DNA of 64,000 bases from Leishmania martiniquensis (Eukaryota > Euglenozoa > Kinetoplastea > Trypanosomatida > Trypanosomatidae). The notes under the pieces were generated by a model. It saw only the letters and a list, made by a program, of their open reading frames with translations, was not told the origin of the DNA and searched no databases. Shown in pieces: positions 9,389-18,405 of this stretch. The stretch spans positions 380,001-444,000 of the forward strand of contig NC_090160.1 of the NCBI RefSeq assembly GCF_017916325.1, given 5' to 3'. The position numbers and the translations under genes are program-made. The first letter of the stretch is position 1; the number at the start of each line of letters is the position of its first letter.

Positions 9389-10684
9389 ATGCTCCGCGCC
9401 ACTATTCTAGCTCGCGGCACGCTGGTCAAGATTGGGCGCGGCCCGAGCAACGTGACAGAGTCGGCCAGCAATGCCCTTCTCGAGTCTCTGCAAGACCACG
9501 GTTACTGCTACATTCAGCACCCCTTCATTCAGAAGACTATCCTGGAACAGCTGCACCGCGATTGCCGCATCTTCTTCGAGCAGTACGTCTTGCACCTGCG
9601 CGACACCGCCGCGCAGGGCAGTCTGAAGCGTAACAACCTTCACAACTACAACTGCACCCAACTCTCCCCGTACGAGCTGGAGAGCATCAAGTCTCCAAGC
9701 GGCTTCCGCGGCTACTACCGCTACGTCGGCGCAAGCGGTATCGACGACGCCATCGAGTGTTTCTCAGTCGGCCGCGATGACGTGGCTGACCCGGCGGTGC
9801 TGCGGCGCGACTACTACAAGCAAGCTGGCTGGGAAGAGAGCGAGTACCTAAGCATGATTAGCCGCCGCAACCCATGGGACATTTTGCTGAACCACGTCAA
9901 CTCAACCCCCGCAGCCGGCAGTGGCCTTGGCCCGGGCACGGACCGCAACGACAATTTCATGTCCGATTTCAAGGACATGATGATGGCCTACTACGATCTT
10001 TGCTACACGGTGAGCATGGACGTGATGCGGCACATCAGCTGCGGCCTCGGCATCCGCCCCTCCATCCCGCAAGGCGGGCCCGACCCTTCCATGGACTTCG
10101 AGCTCGAGTACTTCACGTCATTCCACCAGAAGCGCGACTGCGACCTGCAAGCCAAGTACTACCCGCAGCTCGGCGAGGGGACGCGGCTCAAAAATGGCAT
10201 CGAAATCCAAAACCAGCGGTCGGCGCGCAACCCAGATGGCGTGAAAGTGCTGCGGCGCAAGGGGGCCAAGATGCAGCCTCTGACAAGGACTGCGAGCTCT
10301 GAGGACGGCGACGATGGCAAGGACATGACAGTGCGTCTCGACACGCATAAAGACCTCAGCACCGTCACTCTCCTCTCCCAGGACTCGCTTGGGGGGTTGG
10401 AGGTTTGGGACGAGGAGAAGGGCTCCTACACAGCCGTTCCGGTTCTCGAGGACGCGCTTCTCGTCAACGCCGGCTTGTTCTTAGAGAAATGGACCGGTGG
10501 CCTCATCGAGGCGACTCCTCACCGCGTGCGCAACTGCAAGGGCGGTGGCAGCCGGTGCAGCATCGTCTTCTTTGCTCTGCCCGACCATGACGCCCGCATC
10601 GAGCCGCTCCTGCAGCAGGAGGACAACCCAGCGGTGGATGCGCAGGACAGTTTCCTTGCTGGTGACATGATGCCGGCCCCCTGA
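9389..10684 (+). CDS. 2-oxoglutarate/Fe(II) dioxygenase, isopenicillin N synthase-like
   Basis: This 431-residue protein has the layout of the plant/fungal 2OG-Fe(II) oxygenase family. The N-terminal region contains LLESLQDHGYCYIQHPFIQ (31-49), like the 'GFfyvvnHgi' part of DIOX_N. The C-terminal double-stranded beta-helix carries the iron ligands His320 and Asp322 (DTHKDLSTVTLL) and His378 (EATPHRVR). The cosubstrate-binding Arg389-x-Ser391 lies in SRCSIVFFALP. All catalytic residues appear intact, so it should be an active oxygenase acting on a small molecule; the substrate is unknown. A charged, probably disordered insert at about 270-315 sits just before the catalytic core. The N-terminus (MLRATILARGTLVKIGRG) is basic and could target mitochondria, though weakly. 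Length is about 80-100 residues above the usual family size because of the insert and C-terminal tail. Confidence 0.85.
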   Translation: MLRATILARGTLVKIGRGPSNVTESASNALLESLQDHGYCYIQHPFIQKTILEQLHRDCRIFFEQYVLHLRDTAAQGSLKRNNLHNYNCTQLSPYELESIKSPSGFRGYYRYVGASGIDDAIECFSVGRDDVADPAVLRRDYYKQAGWEESEYLSMISRRNPWDILLNHVNSTPAAGSGLGPGTDRNDNFMSDFKDMMMAYYDLCYTVSMDVMRHISCGLGIRPSIPQGGPDPSMDFELEYFTSFHQKRDCDLQAKYYPQLGEGTRLKNGIEIQNQRSARNPDGVKVLRRKGAKMQPLTRTASSEDGDDGKDMTVRLDTHKDLSTVTLLSQDSLGGLEVWDEEKGSYTAVPVLEDALLVNAGLFLEKWTGGLIEATPHRVRNCKGGGSRCSIVFFALPDHDARIEPLLQQEDNPAVDAQDSFLAGDMMPAP

Positions 10685-11168
10685 GGTGGAATAGGCAAAA
10701 ACTGTGGTAGCATGAGCGGCCCCGCACTCTTTGCTCGCCCGCCGTCGGTGTGCGAAACGTGAGCTCTGAAGAGGTGGGTCGGGGGGTGAAGGGCTCCAGA
10801 GAGGAGGGTCTGCTTGAGCGCGAGCGCGCGATCGTGCCTCCACCGCGCCTGCGAGCGCTACAACAGAGCGACGGCGAGTCTCTTCGGTCCCTACTTGTTC
10901 TCGTGCGAACAGGTACGCCTCAGTAGACCCCTCCCTCCCGACACGCACACACACACACATACATACTCGCCCCCTTTCTGCATCGGACGGAAGGGTGTTC
11001 AAGGGTAGCCCCATGTTCATAGAAAAAGAGCTATAGAAATGCAAAACGCCAGCGGAGGTACCATCGCCTCGTTGGTGCGATGTGATCCTCGTTGCGAGTC
11101 GCTGATTGGGGGTGGATGCGTGGGCTTTCTCCGCATCTACAGGTCGCGTGACCGCCTTGTTCGACTTT

Positions 11169-11217
11169 GTGTGTGTGTGTGTGTGCGAGTGCGAGTGTGA
11201 GTGTGAGTGTGAGTGTC
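11169..11217. repeat. (GT)n grading into GAGTGT-type tandem repeat
   Basis: GT dinucleotides up to about 11185 continue as repeated GAGTGC/GAGTGT units to 11217. This is a simple tandem array in the 3' UTR/intergenic DNA after the dioxygenase gene. Confidence 0.8.
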
Positions 11218-11883
11218 TTTGTCGGTCTTTAGTGCGTTTGGATGTCTTTTATCAGTGTTTCTCGCACGTAAACGAACTGAAAGAGCACCACCGTGTTGTC
11301 GCAGGGACGCATCACGTCTTCCCTCCCCCCTCCCCACCCACCCAACGACTGCCGCCTCAATTGTGACCGTTTCTCGCCATGCAAGAAACGTGGCGGGAGA
11401 CGCGTTGGGTGGGCTGGTCGCGCGCGTGCTATTCTCACCCTTCTTCCCTCGGTGTCGATGTCCTCTTCTCCTACGGCACCAAGACGGCGCGCGTAGACAG
11501 AGGCAGCAGCAGCAGCAGATGATATGCAAACTGGATCGAAGCGGCGGCCACCATGACTGTTAGGGACAGCCGCCCATCAGCAAACGGGAGAGGTGCGCCT
11601 TCAGTGCTCTCGTTTTCTCCTACAGCTAAAGAGAAAAAAAAACGTCTGCCTTTCCGCTCTCATGGCCCTTTTCTCGTCTGCACCTCTGCTGAACCACACT
11701 CCACACGTAATCGGGGCTCGTGCGGCCCACGACGGCGAAACACACCCACCCACACACACACACACTTACACGTATGCGGCCATCCGATGGCATGCGCACT
11801 ACGCGGGTCTGAAACGTCAACACGCAACCAATACCATCGCTGCCCACTGCCACAGTTGATCATTCTACCACCGTCAGCACGGC

Positions 11884-11917
11884 CCCCCCCACCACCGCCA
11901 CCTCCCTCCCTCCTCAG
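11884..11917 (+). promoter_or_regulatory. Trans-splice acceptor for Sec61 gamma
   Basis: A long C-rich/CT tract (11884-11914) ends in CAG with AG at 11916-11917, 69 nt before the ATG at 11987. This is one of the clearest acceptors in the window. Confidence 0.65.
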
Positions 11918-11986
11918 GAAAACCCCCAGCAGCACGCGGGCCCCCCACCTACACACACACACACACACGCGTGTCCTTCCCACAAG

Positions 11987-12196
11987 ATGGAGGTCCTCGA
12001 TGACATTCTGTTCCACCCCATCGTGGCCTTCACCAAGAACAGCCGCATGCTGGTGCGCAAGTGCCAGAAGCCCAACTACAACGAGTTCACAACGGCCACC
12101 ATTGCAGCGCTGATCGGCTTCTTTCTGATGGGCTTTCTCGGCTTCTTTGTAAAGCTGGTGTTCATCCCCATCAACAACGTCATTCTTGGGTCTTAA
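11987..12196 (+). CDS. SEC61G: Protein translocation channel subunit Sec61 gamma
   Basis: This 69-residue tail-anchored protein matches the Sec61 gamma/SecE family in length and design. A charged cytosolic amphipathic helix contains FTKNSRMLVRKCQKPNYNEF (about 15-34), where 'kc.KPd..EF' is the family signature. It is followed directly by a single transmembrane helix, about 37-60 (ATIAALIGFFLMGFLGFFV), and a short lumenal end IPINNVILGS. The product would clamp the Sec61 alpha channel in the ER membrane during co-translational translocation. The small gene is isolated between long intergenic stretches. Identity is confident because both the helix signature and the C-terminal IPINN pattern are present. 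Confidence 0.93.
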   Translation: MEVLDDILFHPIVAFTKNSRMLVRKCQKPNYNEFTTATIAALIGFFLMGFLGFFVKLVFIPINNVILGS

Positions 12197-13107
12197 GCAG
12201 CGGCGCACATGTGTGCGTGCGCACCGAGGCCGCAGCACTTTGTCGCGCGCACACATACACACACACACACGCATGCAGCAGGCACACGCAGAGGGAAGGA
12301 GATGATGGACAGAGAAGAGTTCACAGTGTGCTTGTCGTTGGGCTTCAAATGCGGAAGCGTCTCTCTCTCTCTCGTGCGCGCGCGCGCTTTCTCCTTCTGT
12401 GAGCGCACGCGCGGAGGCGCCTTACCCCCCTCCCCCCTCCCTTGTTTTGGCTCGTCTTCTCCGAGATGCCCACTTCGCCTCGAACGAGTCTGCAAACGCA
12501 TTGCAAGAAGCGACGGCTGCTCTGTTTTTAAAGACGCTGTGGCCAACTTGTGGTTGCCAACCGCCACCCCTAATCTCGCCCTCCGCAAGAGGCATGCTCG
12601 AGTGTGGGGAAAGAGGGTTTTGGGGGTAGAGGGGCACACGGCGGGTGTGCCGCGCACCGACTGCCCTCCTCCTTCTCTTCCTCTCTACCGCACGTTTCAT
12701 GCAGCAGCGGAGAGTGGTACCGGTGGCATGTGCCGCATCCTAATGCAGACCGCTTGAGGAGCCCACGCACGTCCGCGTATAGGCTCTCGCTTCCTTCGAC
12801 CTTCAGCAAATTCCTAACCTTCGCTGCAACTGCCCTGCTATGGGCCGCTCTTTTATCCCCCCCGCTCCTCGTGCAATGCACAACAACCACATATTCCACG
12901 TCCCCTTAACTCATACGCACCAGCGCCGACCTGTGGACGCACGCAAGGAGCAACGGAGGGCATCACGCCTCCCACCCTCCACGATCTCGACCCCACTAAG
13001 TTCACTACTCCCCACCCCCCACCCCCTTGGCTGTCGTGGAGAGTGTCCTCTTTCCCTTCGCCGCGTCCTCCCTCCACCATCGCCCGCTTGGGTCGGCACC
13101 CTCATCC
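12197..13107. other. Intergenic region, no gene seen
   Basis: This 0.9 kb includes a CA run near 12254-12272, a CT/GC alternating patch near 12360-12390 and C-rich DNA from 12965 onward. I see no conserved protein on either strand. Confidence 0.6.
13004..13041 (+). promoter_or_regulatory. Trans-splice acceptor that places the dehydrogenase start
   Basis: A C-rich tract (13004-13028) is followed by AG at 13040-13041, 67 nt before the ATG at 13108. An mRNA starting here excludes the ATG at 13027 and makes 13108 the first usable start. A later AG at 13113-13114 lies between the two in-frame ATGs (13108 and 13117); use of that site would move translation to 13117. Confidence 0.5.
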
Positions 13108-14388
13108 ATGTCAGCCATGAAGCGCTCGCTGAACGTGGGTGTGGTCGGTATGGGTAATATGGGTATTCCTATCACTCGAAATCTCGCCTTCAAGGCGCGC
13201 AGCGCTATGTACTTGCAGATCCACAGCCGCACGCTCAGCAAGGCGCGGCAGGTGTGCGACGACATGAGCGCCGATGGCGCGACCTGCGCCATGCGCATCC
13301 ACAACCGCTACAGTACCATGACCAAGTGGTGCGACGTCATCTTGCTGACCTTGGCGCACCGGGCCGCTTCACGGAAGGTTCTCCTAGAGGATAGCGAGGC
13401 CCTCATCCCCAATGCGCGTCCTGGACAGATCATTGTGGACCACACCACCGTGGACATGGAGCTGTCGCGCGAATGCGCCTACGAGGCAGAGCGTCGCGGC
13501 GCTGTCTTTCTCGACGCCCCGATGAGCGGCAGTCCGAAGCAGGCCTTCAACAACCAGCTTGTGCTTATGGTAGGGGGCCCGGCGGAGCAGGTGCAGCGGG
13601 TGTCACCAATTTTTCGCATGTACGCGGACAACATTCACCATATGGGCGCCAACGGCAGCGGCACCGCGGCAAAGCTGCTCTCGCAGGCGCTGGTGGCCTC
13701 ACACAACGCTGCCGCCGCGGAGGCAATGACCATTGCCAATCGGCTCGGCATTGAGGACCACCAAAAGCTCATTCAAGTCTTGGACGCCTCGTGGGGCTCC
13801 AGCACGATGCTGCGCCGCAACGCGCCAACGATGCAGGATCTCGTACGCAACCCGGACAAGCTGGCACCATCCTCTGGAGTCAGCATCGACAGCCTCCTCG
13901 AGGATCTCTCGCTGCTCGACGCCTCCTTGCCAAAGGTGGCGAAAGGCGGCGACGGCAAGGGAGGACACGAGGTGGTGGAGGAGCGCTTCCCTGTGCTGGA
14001 CGCGTCGCTGCGCATGCTTGGCGCAGCCGCCGAATCTGGGATGGGTGACCGTGACATGGCGGCCGTCATCCACTACATCCCTGCCGCTGCCGCAATGGAA
14101 GAGGAGGAGGGGGTGCGCGTCGAGCCTCGCGGGCTCACAGTCGGCGCTTTTGTTAGCCGAGGCGCCACCGGGAAGGTGAGCGGCGCCCCCACGACAGCAG
14201 CAGGAACCGCAGTCGTTGCCTCGCCGTCGTCGGTGCCCGCGGGGATGGAGATGATGGACCCCAGCTCGCTTGCAGACTCTCTTGGCGACGCAGAAAGCAG
14301 CACCTCTCATGCCGCGTCGAGTACAGCCCCGCTGGCAACGCCCTCGCCGCAAACGCCCCCAAACTTCACCATGGAGGACTTTTACTAG
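13108..14388 (+). CDS. 3-hydroxyisobutyrate dehydrogenase-like beta-hydroxyacid dehydrogenase
   Basis: Read from the ATG at 13108, this is 426 residues. The N-terminal Rossmann motif NVGVVGMGNMGIPITRNL (9-26) binds NAD(P). The substrate-binding segment DAPMSGSPKQA (137-147) and QLVLMVGG (150-157) follow. NGSGTAAKLLSQAL (182-195) carries the catalytic Lys189. The C-terminal helical domain includes the usual SLLEDLSLLDASLP (262-275). The active-site set is intact, so it is probably an active dehydrogenase of the HIBADH/GLYR1 group. 3-Hydroxyisobutyrate from valine breakdown is one possible substrate, but family members vary. After about residue 325 the protein continues for about 100 residues of Ser/Ala/Pro/Thr-rich, probably disordered tail ending NFTMEDFY, absent from typical family members. 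I see no clear mitochondrial presequence with this start. Confidence 0.85.
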   Translation: MSAMKRSLNVGVVGMGNMGIPITRNLAFKARSAMYLQIHSRTLSKARQVCDDMSADGATCAMRIHNRYSTMTKWCDVILLTLAHRAASRKVLLEDSEALIPNARPGQIIVDHTTVDMELSRECAYEAERRGAVFLDAPMSGSPKQAFNNQLVLMVGGPAEQVQRVSPIFRMYADNIHHMGANGSGTAAKLLSQALVASHNAAAAEAMTIANRLGIEDHQKLIQVLDASWGSSTMLRRNAPTMQDLVRNPDKLAPSSGVSIDSLLEDLSLLDASLPKVAKGGDGKGGHEVVEERFPVLDASLRMLGAAAESGMGDRDMAAVIHYIPAAAAMEEEEGVRVEPRGLTVGAFVSRGATGKVSGAPTTAAGTAVVASPSSVPAGMEMMDPSSLADSLGDAESSTSHAASSTAPLATPSPQTPPNFTMEDFY

Positions 14389-15792
14389 CGGGTCGCCACG
14401 TGCAACGAAAAGGGAGGGAAGGGTGATAGCGGGAGGTAGGAGCGGCGTGTACGCTCGCCTACCGGGAAGACGCCCTCCCCCTTTCCTCTCCCTTCTGCAC
14501 CCCCCCAACGCACGCACACCTCATCGAGTCGCAGTGCCTTGACGTACGCGTGTGTGCGTGTGTGTGTTGGGGGGCACCGTTTTTTTTATTTTTCGCTCCC
14601 ATCCCCTTTGTGTCCCCGTCCCCGCCACAACGGATCCCCTCGCCACGCGCCGTCGGCAACGACGGTGTTGAGGGGAAGAAGAGTCTGACGCGTAATCCAA
14701 GACGAGAACAAGAGAAAAAGGTGCGGTCAATGCCAACGCCACATCGGTCACGCAGTCCGCATCGCTGTCACTGACACCACGGCATGCGCGCACGCACACA
14801 GGCACATCGACGCGTGACCCCAAAGGCCCAAAGCGGCGGCTGTTGTCCGGGAAGGAGGGGAGGGCGGAGCGGGGCAGCTGCCGCATCGTCTCTTGAGCAC
14901 ACGAAGGAAGAGGGGGTGCAGATTGCGCGCCTCATGCTTCTTCTACGGCTGAGCTTGAGTACGCCATACCCGCATGCGCGCTTACGCAGCTGTGCATGCG
15001 CGCCGGTTCTCCCCTCCACGCTTCCCTTTGCCTCCTACCTCCTCGGCCTTTCACCCCTCCCTCTCTCCCCCTCCTCGCTGGCCCTTGTCTGTCAGCGTCA
15101 CTCTATCACCCCACACCCCGCCCACCCTCCTACCCGGGGCGCGTATGCGATCGCACTGCGGTTTCAGCTAGAGAGAACTAATCCGGTAAGGGCAACCGGT
15201 GGCAGATGTCTCGCACATCTGCGCTGCGCATCTGAGCTGCTGTCAGGGCCTCTTTTCCCCGGCAAATGTACAGCCCAGAGATGGAATGGCTGCTGGGGAG
15301 CGCGACGGCGGTGCAGGAGAAAACGGGGTGGAGAGCATCCGCACGAAGTGGTTGCAGTATTCCAGCGCCGGATGCCCTCCGCCCAGCAAGCACGCTTGCA
15401 GTCGATCGCCCCAGGTGCTCCCGGGGTTTGTACACGAGAGTGGAGGTGATTGGCGGGTTACCGCCACGCGGTCCCCGCAAGCCCGCCGACACCTTTAGCC
15501 CAATGCCATGCCGCTTTCTCTAGCGTACGGCCGTGTCTCCTCTGTCCCTCCCCTCTTCCCGCCTGCGTTAACAGCTCACTCCCCCCTTTTTTGGTATGTC
15601 CGCCTGCACGAACGCGGCGCTGGCCGCGGGCACTCCTTCGCGCTGTTCCGCTTGTGCCAGCGATCATCTGGATCGGCATGCACATGTGCATCTCTGAGCG
15701 CACGTCTTTTACTGGCCTCCTCTCATCCCTCTCCGCTTCTCTCCTCCGCCGACTCTCGGCAAAATCGGCGTTTACTCACTACGCCTGCGGCT
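14389..15792. other. Intergenic region, no gene seen
   Basis: This 1.4 kb is C/T-rich in parts (14990-15130 and 15530-15760). The plus-strand frame from 15508 is open into the next gene, but its first 95 residues are Pro/Ser/Leu-rich and look like translated pyrimidine tract. I read that part as 5' UTR. Confidence 0.55.
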
Positions 15793-18405
15793 ATGAAAGT
15801 GCTCTCTGTCGCAGCTCACGCACGCAAACACATCACACGCAGCCAATTCATGTTTGCAAGTCTGGGAGAGGTCAATCAGTTCACCGGCCTCGTGGCGCGA
15901 TCACCGTCTACTTTTGCGCGAGTGGAGGTCTCACCGGCCGCGGCAGCACCGGTAACGCTACCGCTGTCAGATACCGGAGGGCATTCGCCTGCACTGCACG
16001 TGGACGAGGCGCATCCGCGCAGCGCCCACCCCAGCCTCGGCAGGCCGATGCAGGACCCTGTCGCGCGAGAGGCGGACCAGCCCGCCATGGTCGGTCAGTC
16101 TGTTGACACCACTTCGGTCCTACTGCTGTATCTCAGCCAACTCATCAATGCCGCCACTTCAGCTAAGGAGGAGGCGCACATCAACAAGCACCAATGCGCG
16201 TTAGCTGTTCGCCGTCTGCGACTCATCGCCGCCACGCTGCGCCAAATGCCGAGACCCGCGCCGTCGCCGCCGCTGCTGACCGCGATGCAGTCTTTATGTC
16301 TGCTTCTGCGTCAATGCGCGCACGGCAGTGTCTTGGGGCCCCGCAAGGAGGAATCCCCAACTGCACCACCATTCCTCTATGGCCCTGACGGCGATCCGCT
16401 GGGGCCTGCGCAGTGCTGGCCGGTGCTGCTGTGCCAGCACTTCACGAGTCGACTCCTCTTCAAAGGTGCTTACCAACGCCTCTGGGCGGCGTGGTCCATG
16501 TACTCGCCCGTGGAGCTGGAGCGGGAGGATAGCGTCGCGGAGTCGCTGGACTGCACCGAAAACGCGCAGGTAATGATGGAGCTGCTCTTCCCCATGCTTC
16601 TTCCTAGCAAGCAGGCAGATCACCCCGCCAGCACAGAGTCCGGCACCGTCAGCCGACATATGCGTGACATGCTCGTGTACTACCAGCGGCGTCAGATGAG
16701 TCCGTGGCGAATCCTTTATGAAGACCTAAAACCAACGGAGCAGCTCGTGCCAGGGCTCGGCCAGCGGCGAAGCGCATCGACTCCAGTCTCGGCAGCAGCG
16801 AAGCAGAACGGTGATGATGAGGAAAGCGTTTGCTTCCGCGTCGCACCGCACGTGTACCAGCACAACGGCGTCCCTGTTGTTGTTAAGGCCCTCTGCGGCG
16901 CGGCGGGCACGGACGAGAGAGAGGTGCAAGAGGTGGCTATGCAGCATGCGGCAGAATTCGTGCTGGACGCAGGGTACCGCGTCATGTGGTGTCACCCGCA
17001 TATTGTCACGTGCCTCGGCTGCTACACGGAAAGGTTCGTCGACGACGAGGAGAGCTCGAACGTGCGGGTGGTGCACGGTGAGGACCACGGCGCCGCGACA
17101 GAGGAGCGCGCCGCAAGCGCTGCCGTATCGAACCTCCCATGGAAGCGCGCTGTGTCGACAGCTACTGGGAAGCCGATCATAGCGCTGGGGTACGTCATGG
17201 AGCTGCAGAGTGCGCCATGGCTTCCCGCCTCTGCCAACTCGACACAGGCCTCCTTCGTCACGCTTCACGATTTACTCTTTTCTCCCCCCTCAGCATCCCT
17301 CCCCACTATGGGGCGGCACCACTTCACGCTTCACGAGGCACTCGGCATCTGCGCCCAGATCGCAAGTGCGCTGCAGTACATTATGGCAGACAGTCATGAG
17401 GTGTCCGAGGCGGTGCGGACGGCGTGGTTGACCGTCGATCCTGCGAACATATTTGTTCTCCGCGTGGTGGAACTAAATGGGGAAGAGAAGTCGACGCATC
17501 CACCGCAGAAGCAGCAGCAGAGCGATGGCAGCGGGGGACAGCACGCTGCAGAGACAACACTGCCCTTGTCAGGAAGCAACGAGAGCGCTGTCTTCACAGC
17601 CAGCATCGCCTCCTTTGCGGAGGGCGGCAGCCCTGCAGAGGCTCCCGTCGTGAGCCATCTCGGCCTGCAAGGAGGTCACGGCAGTGCGTTGGAGGGTGCT
17701 TTAGGCGACGTCGATCCGAGCCTCCGCAACCTGGCGGGCACGACGCACGCGCCGAGTGACTTGAAGGCGGAGGTGCACATCAACCGAGGAAGGAATCACG
17801 CACACGGAAGCGCTGAGGATACGCAACTCCCTAGATCAAAGCACTTCGTTGTCCGCTACAACCCTCCGTGCAAGTGGACGCCGCACGAGGTCGCCGGAAG
17901 TCGCTGGCGTCCGCATGCGCGCGCTGCGGCCCCTGCAAGCTACGTCGTTGTACAGCTCTTTCTGGCGCTCCTCACGGGCCAGGTGCCCTACGCGCACATC
18001 AGCACAAACCGCGAGGTGGAGGAGCGAGTGTTCGCGGGTGCTAAGCATCACCCCGACAGCGCCGCGGACCTCGCGTCGCGTCGCTCGGAAGGGTTATCAG
18101 GAGCGCAGGTAAAGCCAAGCGGCAGTGGCCAAGGGTACCGTATTCCGCCCTCGCTGCCGCCGATGGTGGCGAACTGGTGTCGGCGCGCACTTTCCCTCGA
18201 TCGCAGCCAACCACCCATGAAGCTGGAGGAGCTGCGCGACTCCCTGACGATGGCTCAAGCCTCCCTTCCTGACTGCGTCTGTCACTCGCAGCTGAGCGCA
18301 GATGACACGGTGGAGTGGGACGGCACGGCCGTTGGCGGTCGCATTAGCGTATATGAGGAAATGCAGTCCCGCGCGAATGTCGTCAACGTTGATGCGCTCT
18401 GTTAG
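15793..18405 (+). CDS. Probable pseudokinase (degenerate protein kinase domain)
   Basis: From the ATG at 15793 this is 870 residues; an in-frame ATG at 15850 is an alternative, and the frame is open back to 15508. After a long N-terminal region, a kinase-like fold is recognisable. HNGVPVVVKAL contains the VAVK-type Lys (about residue 365). HPHIVTCLGCYTE follows, then IALGYVMELQSAPW (hinge region) and ALGICAQIASALQYI (helix E). The catalytic-loop position reads WLTVDPANIFVLRV (around residue 549), so the HRD motif is lost although the P-x-N core is kept. A low-complexity insert of about 120 residues follows, then RWRPHA in place of the RWxAPE motif, YVVVQLFLALLTGQVPY (helix F) and WCRRALSLDRSQPP (helix I). 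I find no DFG and no catalytic Asp. It is probably catalytically dead and acts as a scaffold or regulator; its partner is unknown. Confidence 0.7.
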   Translation: MKVLSVAAHARKHITRSQFMFASLGEVNQFTGLVARSPSTFARVEVSPAAAAPVTLPLSDTGGHSPALHVDEAHPRSAHPSLGRPMQDPVAREADQPAMVGQSVDTTSVLLLYLSQLINAATSAKEEAHINKHQCALAVRRLRLIAATLRQMPRPAPSPPLLTAMQSLCLLLRQCAHGSVLGPRKEESPTAPPFLYGPDGDPLGPAQCWPVLLCQHFTSRLLFKGAYQRLWAAWSMYSPVELEREDSVAESLDCTENAQVMMELLFPMLLPSKQADHPASTESGTVSRHMRDMLVYYQRRQMSPWRILYEDLKPTEQLVPGLGQRRSASTPVSAAAKQNGDDEESVCFRVAPHVYQHNGVPVVVKALCGAAGTDEREVQEVAMQHAAEFVLDAGYRVMWCHPHIVTCLGCYTERFVDDEESSNVRVVHGEDHGAATEERAASAAVSNLPWKRAVSTATGKPIIALGYVMELQSAPWLPASANSTQASFVTLHDLLFSPPSASLPTMGRHHFTLHEALGICAQIASALQYIMADSHEVSEAVRTAWLTVDPANIFVLRVVELNGEEKSTHPPQKQQQSDGSGGQHAAETTLPLSGSNESAVFTASIASFAEGGSPAEAPVVSHLGLQGGHGSALEGALGDVDPSLRNLAGTTHAPSDLKAEVHINRGRNHAHGSAEDTQLPRSKHFVVRYNPPCKWTPHEVAGSRWRPHARAAAPASYVVVQLFLALLTGQVPYAHISTNREVEERVFAGAKHHPDSAADLASRRSEGLSGAQVKPSGSGQGYRIPPSLPPMVANWCRRALSLDRSQPPMKLEELRDSLTMAQASLPDCVCHSQLSADDTVEWDGTAVGGRISVYEEMQSRANVVNVDALC

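Larger units (their letters stand above)
10685..11986. other. Intergenic region, no gene seen
   Basis: This 1.3 kb contains CA and GT runs and a hexamer-like tandem repeat at 11169-11217, then C/T-rich DNA leading to the Sec61 gamma splice site. Overlapping open frames on both strands look like translated simple sequence. Confidence 0.6.

Noticed and set aside
13699..14517. 272-codon minus-strand frame
   Set aside because: It is antisense to the dehydrogenase gene and shows no domain.
15508..15792. Upstream in-frame extension of the pseudokinase
   Set aside because: The 95 extra residues translate a pyrimidine-rich tract (Pro/Ser/Leu-rich) and look like 5' UTR.
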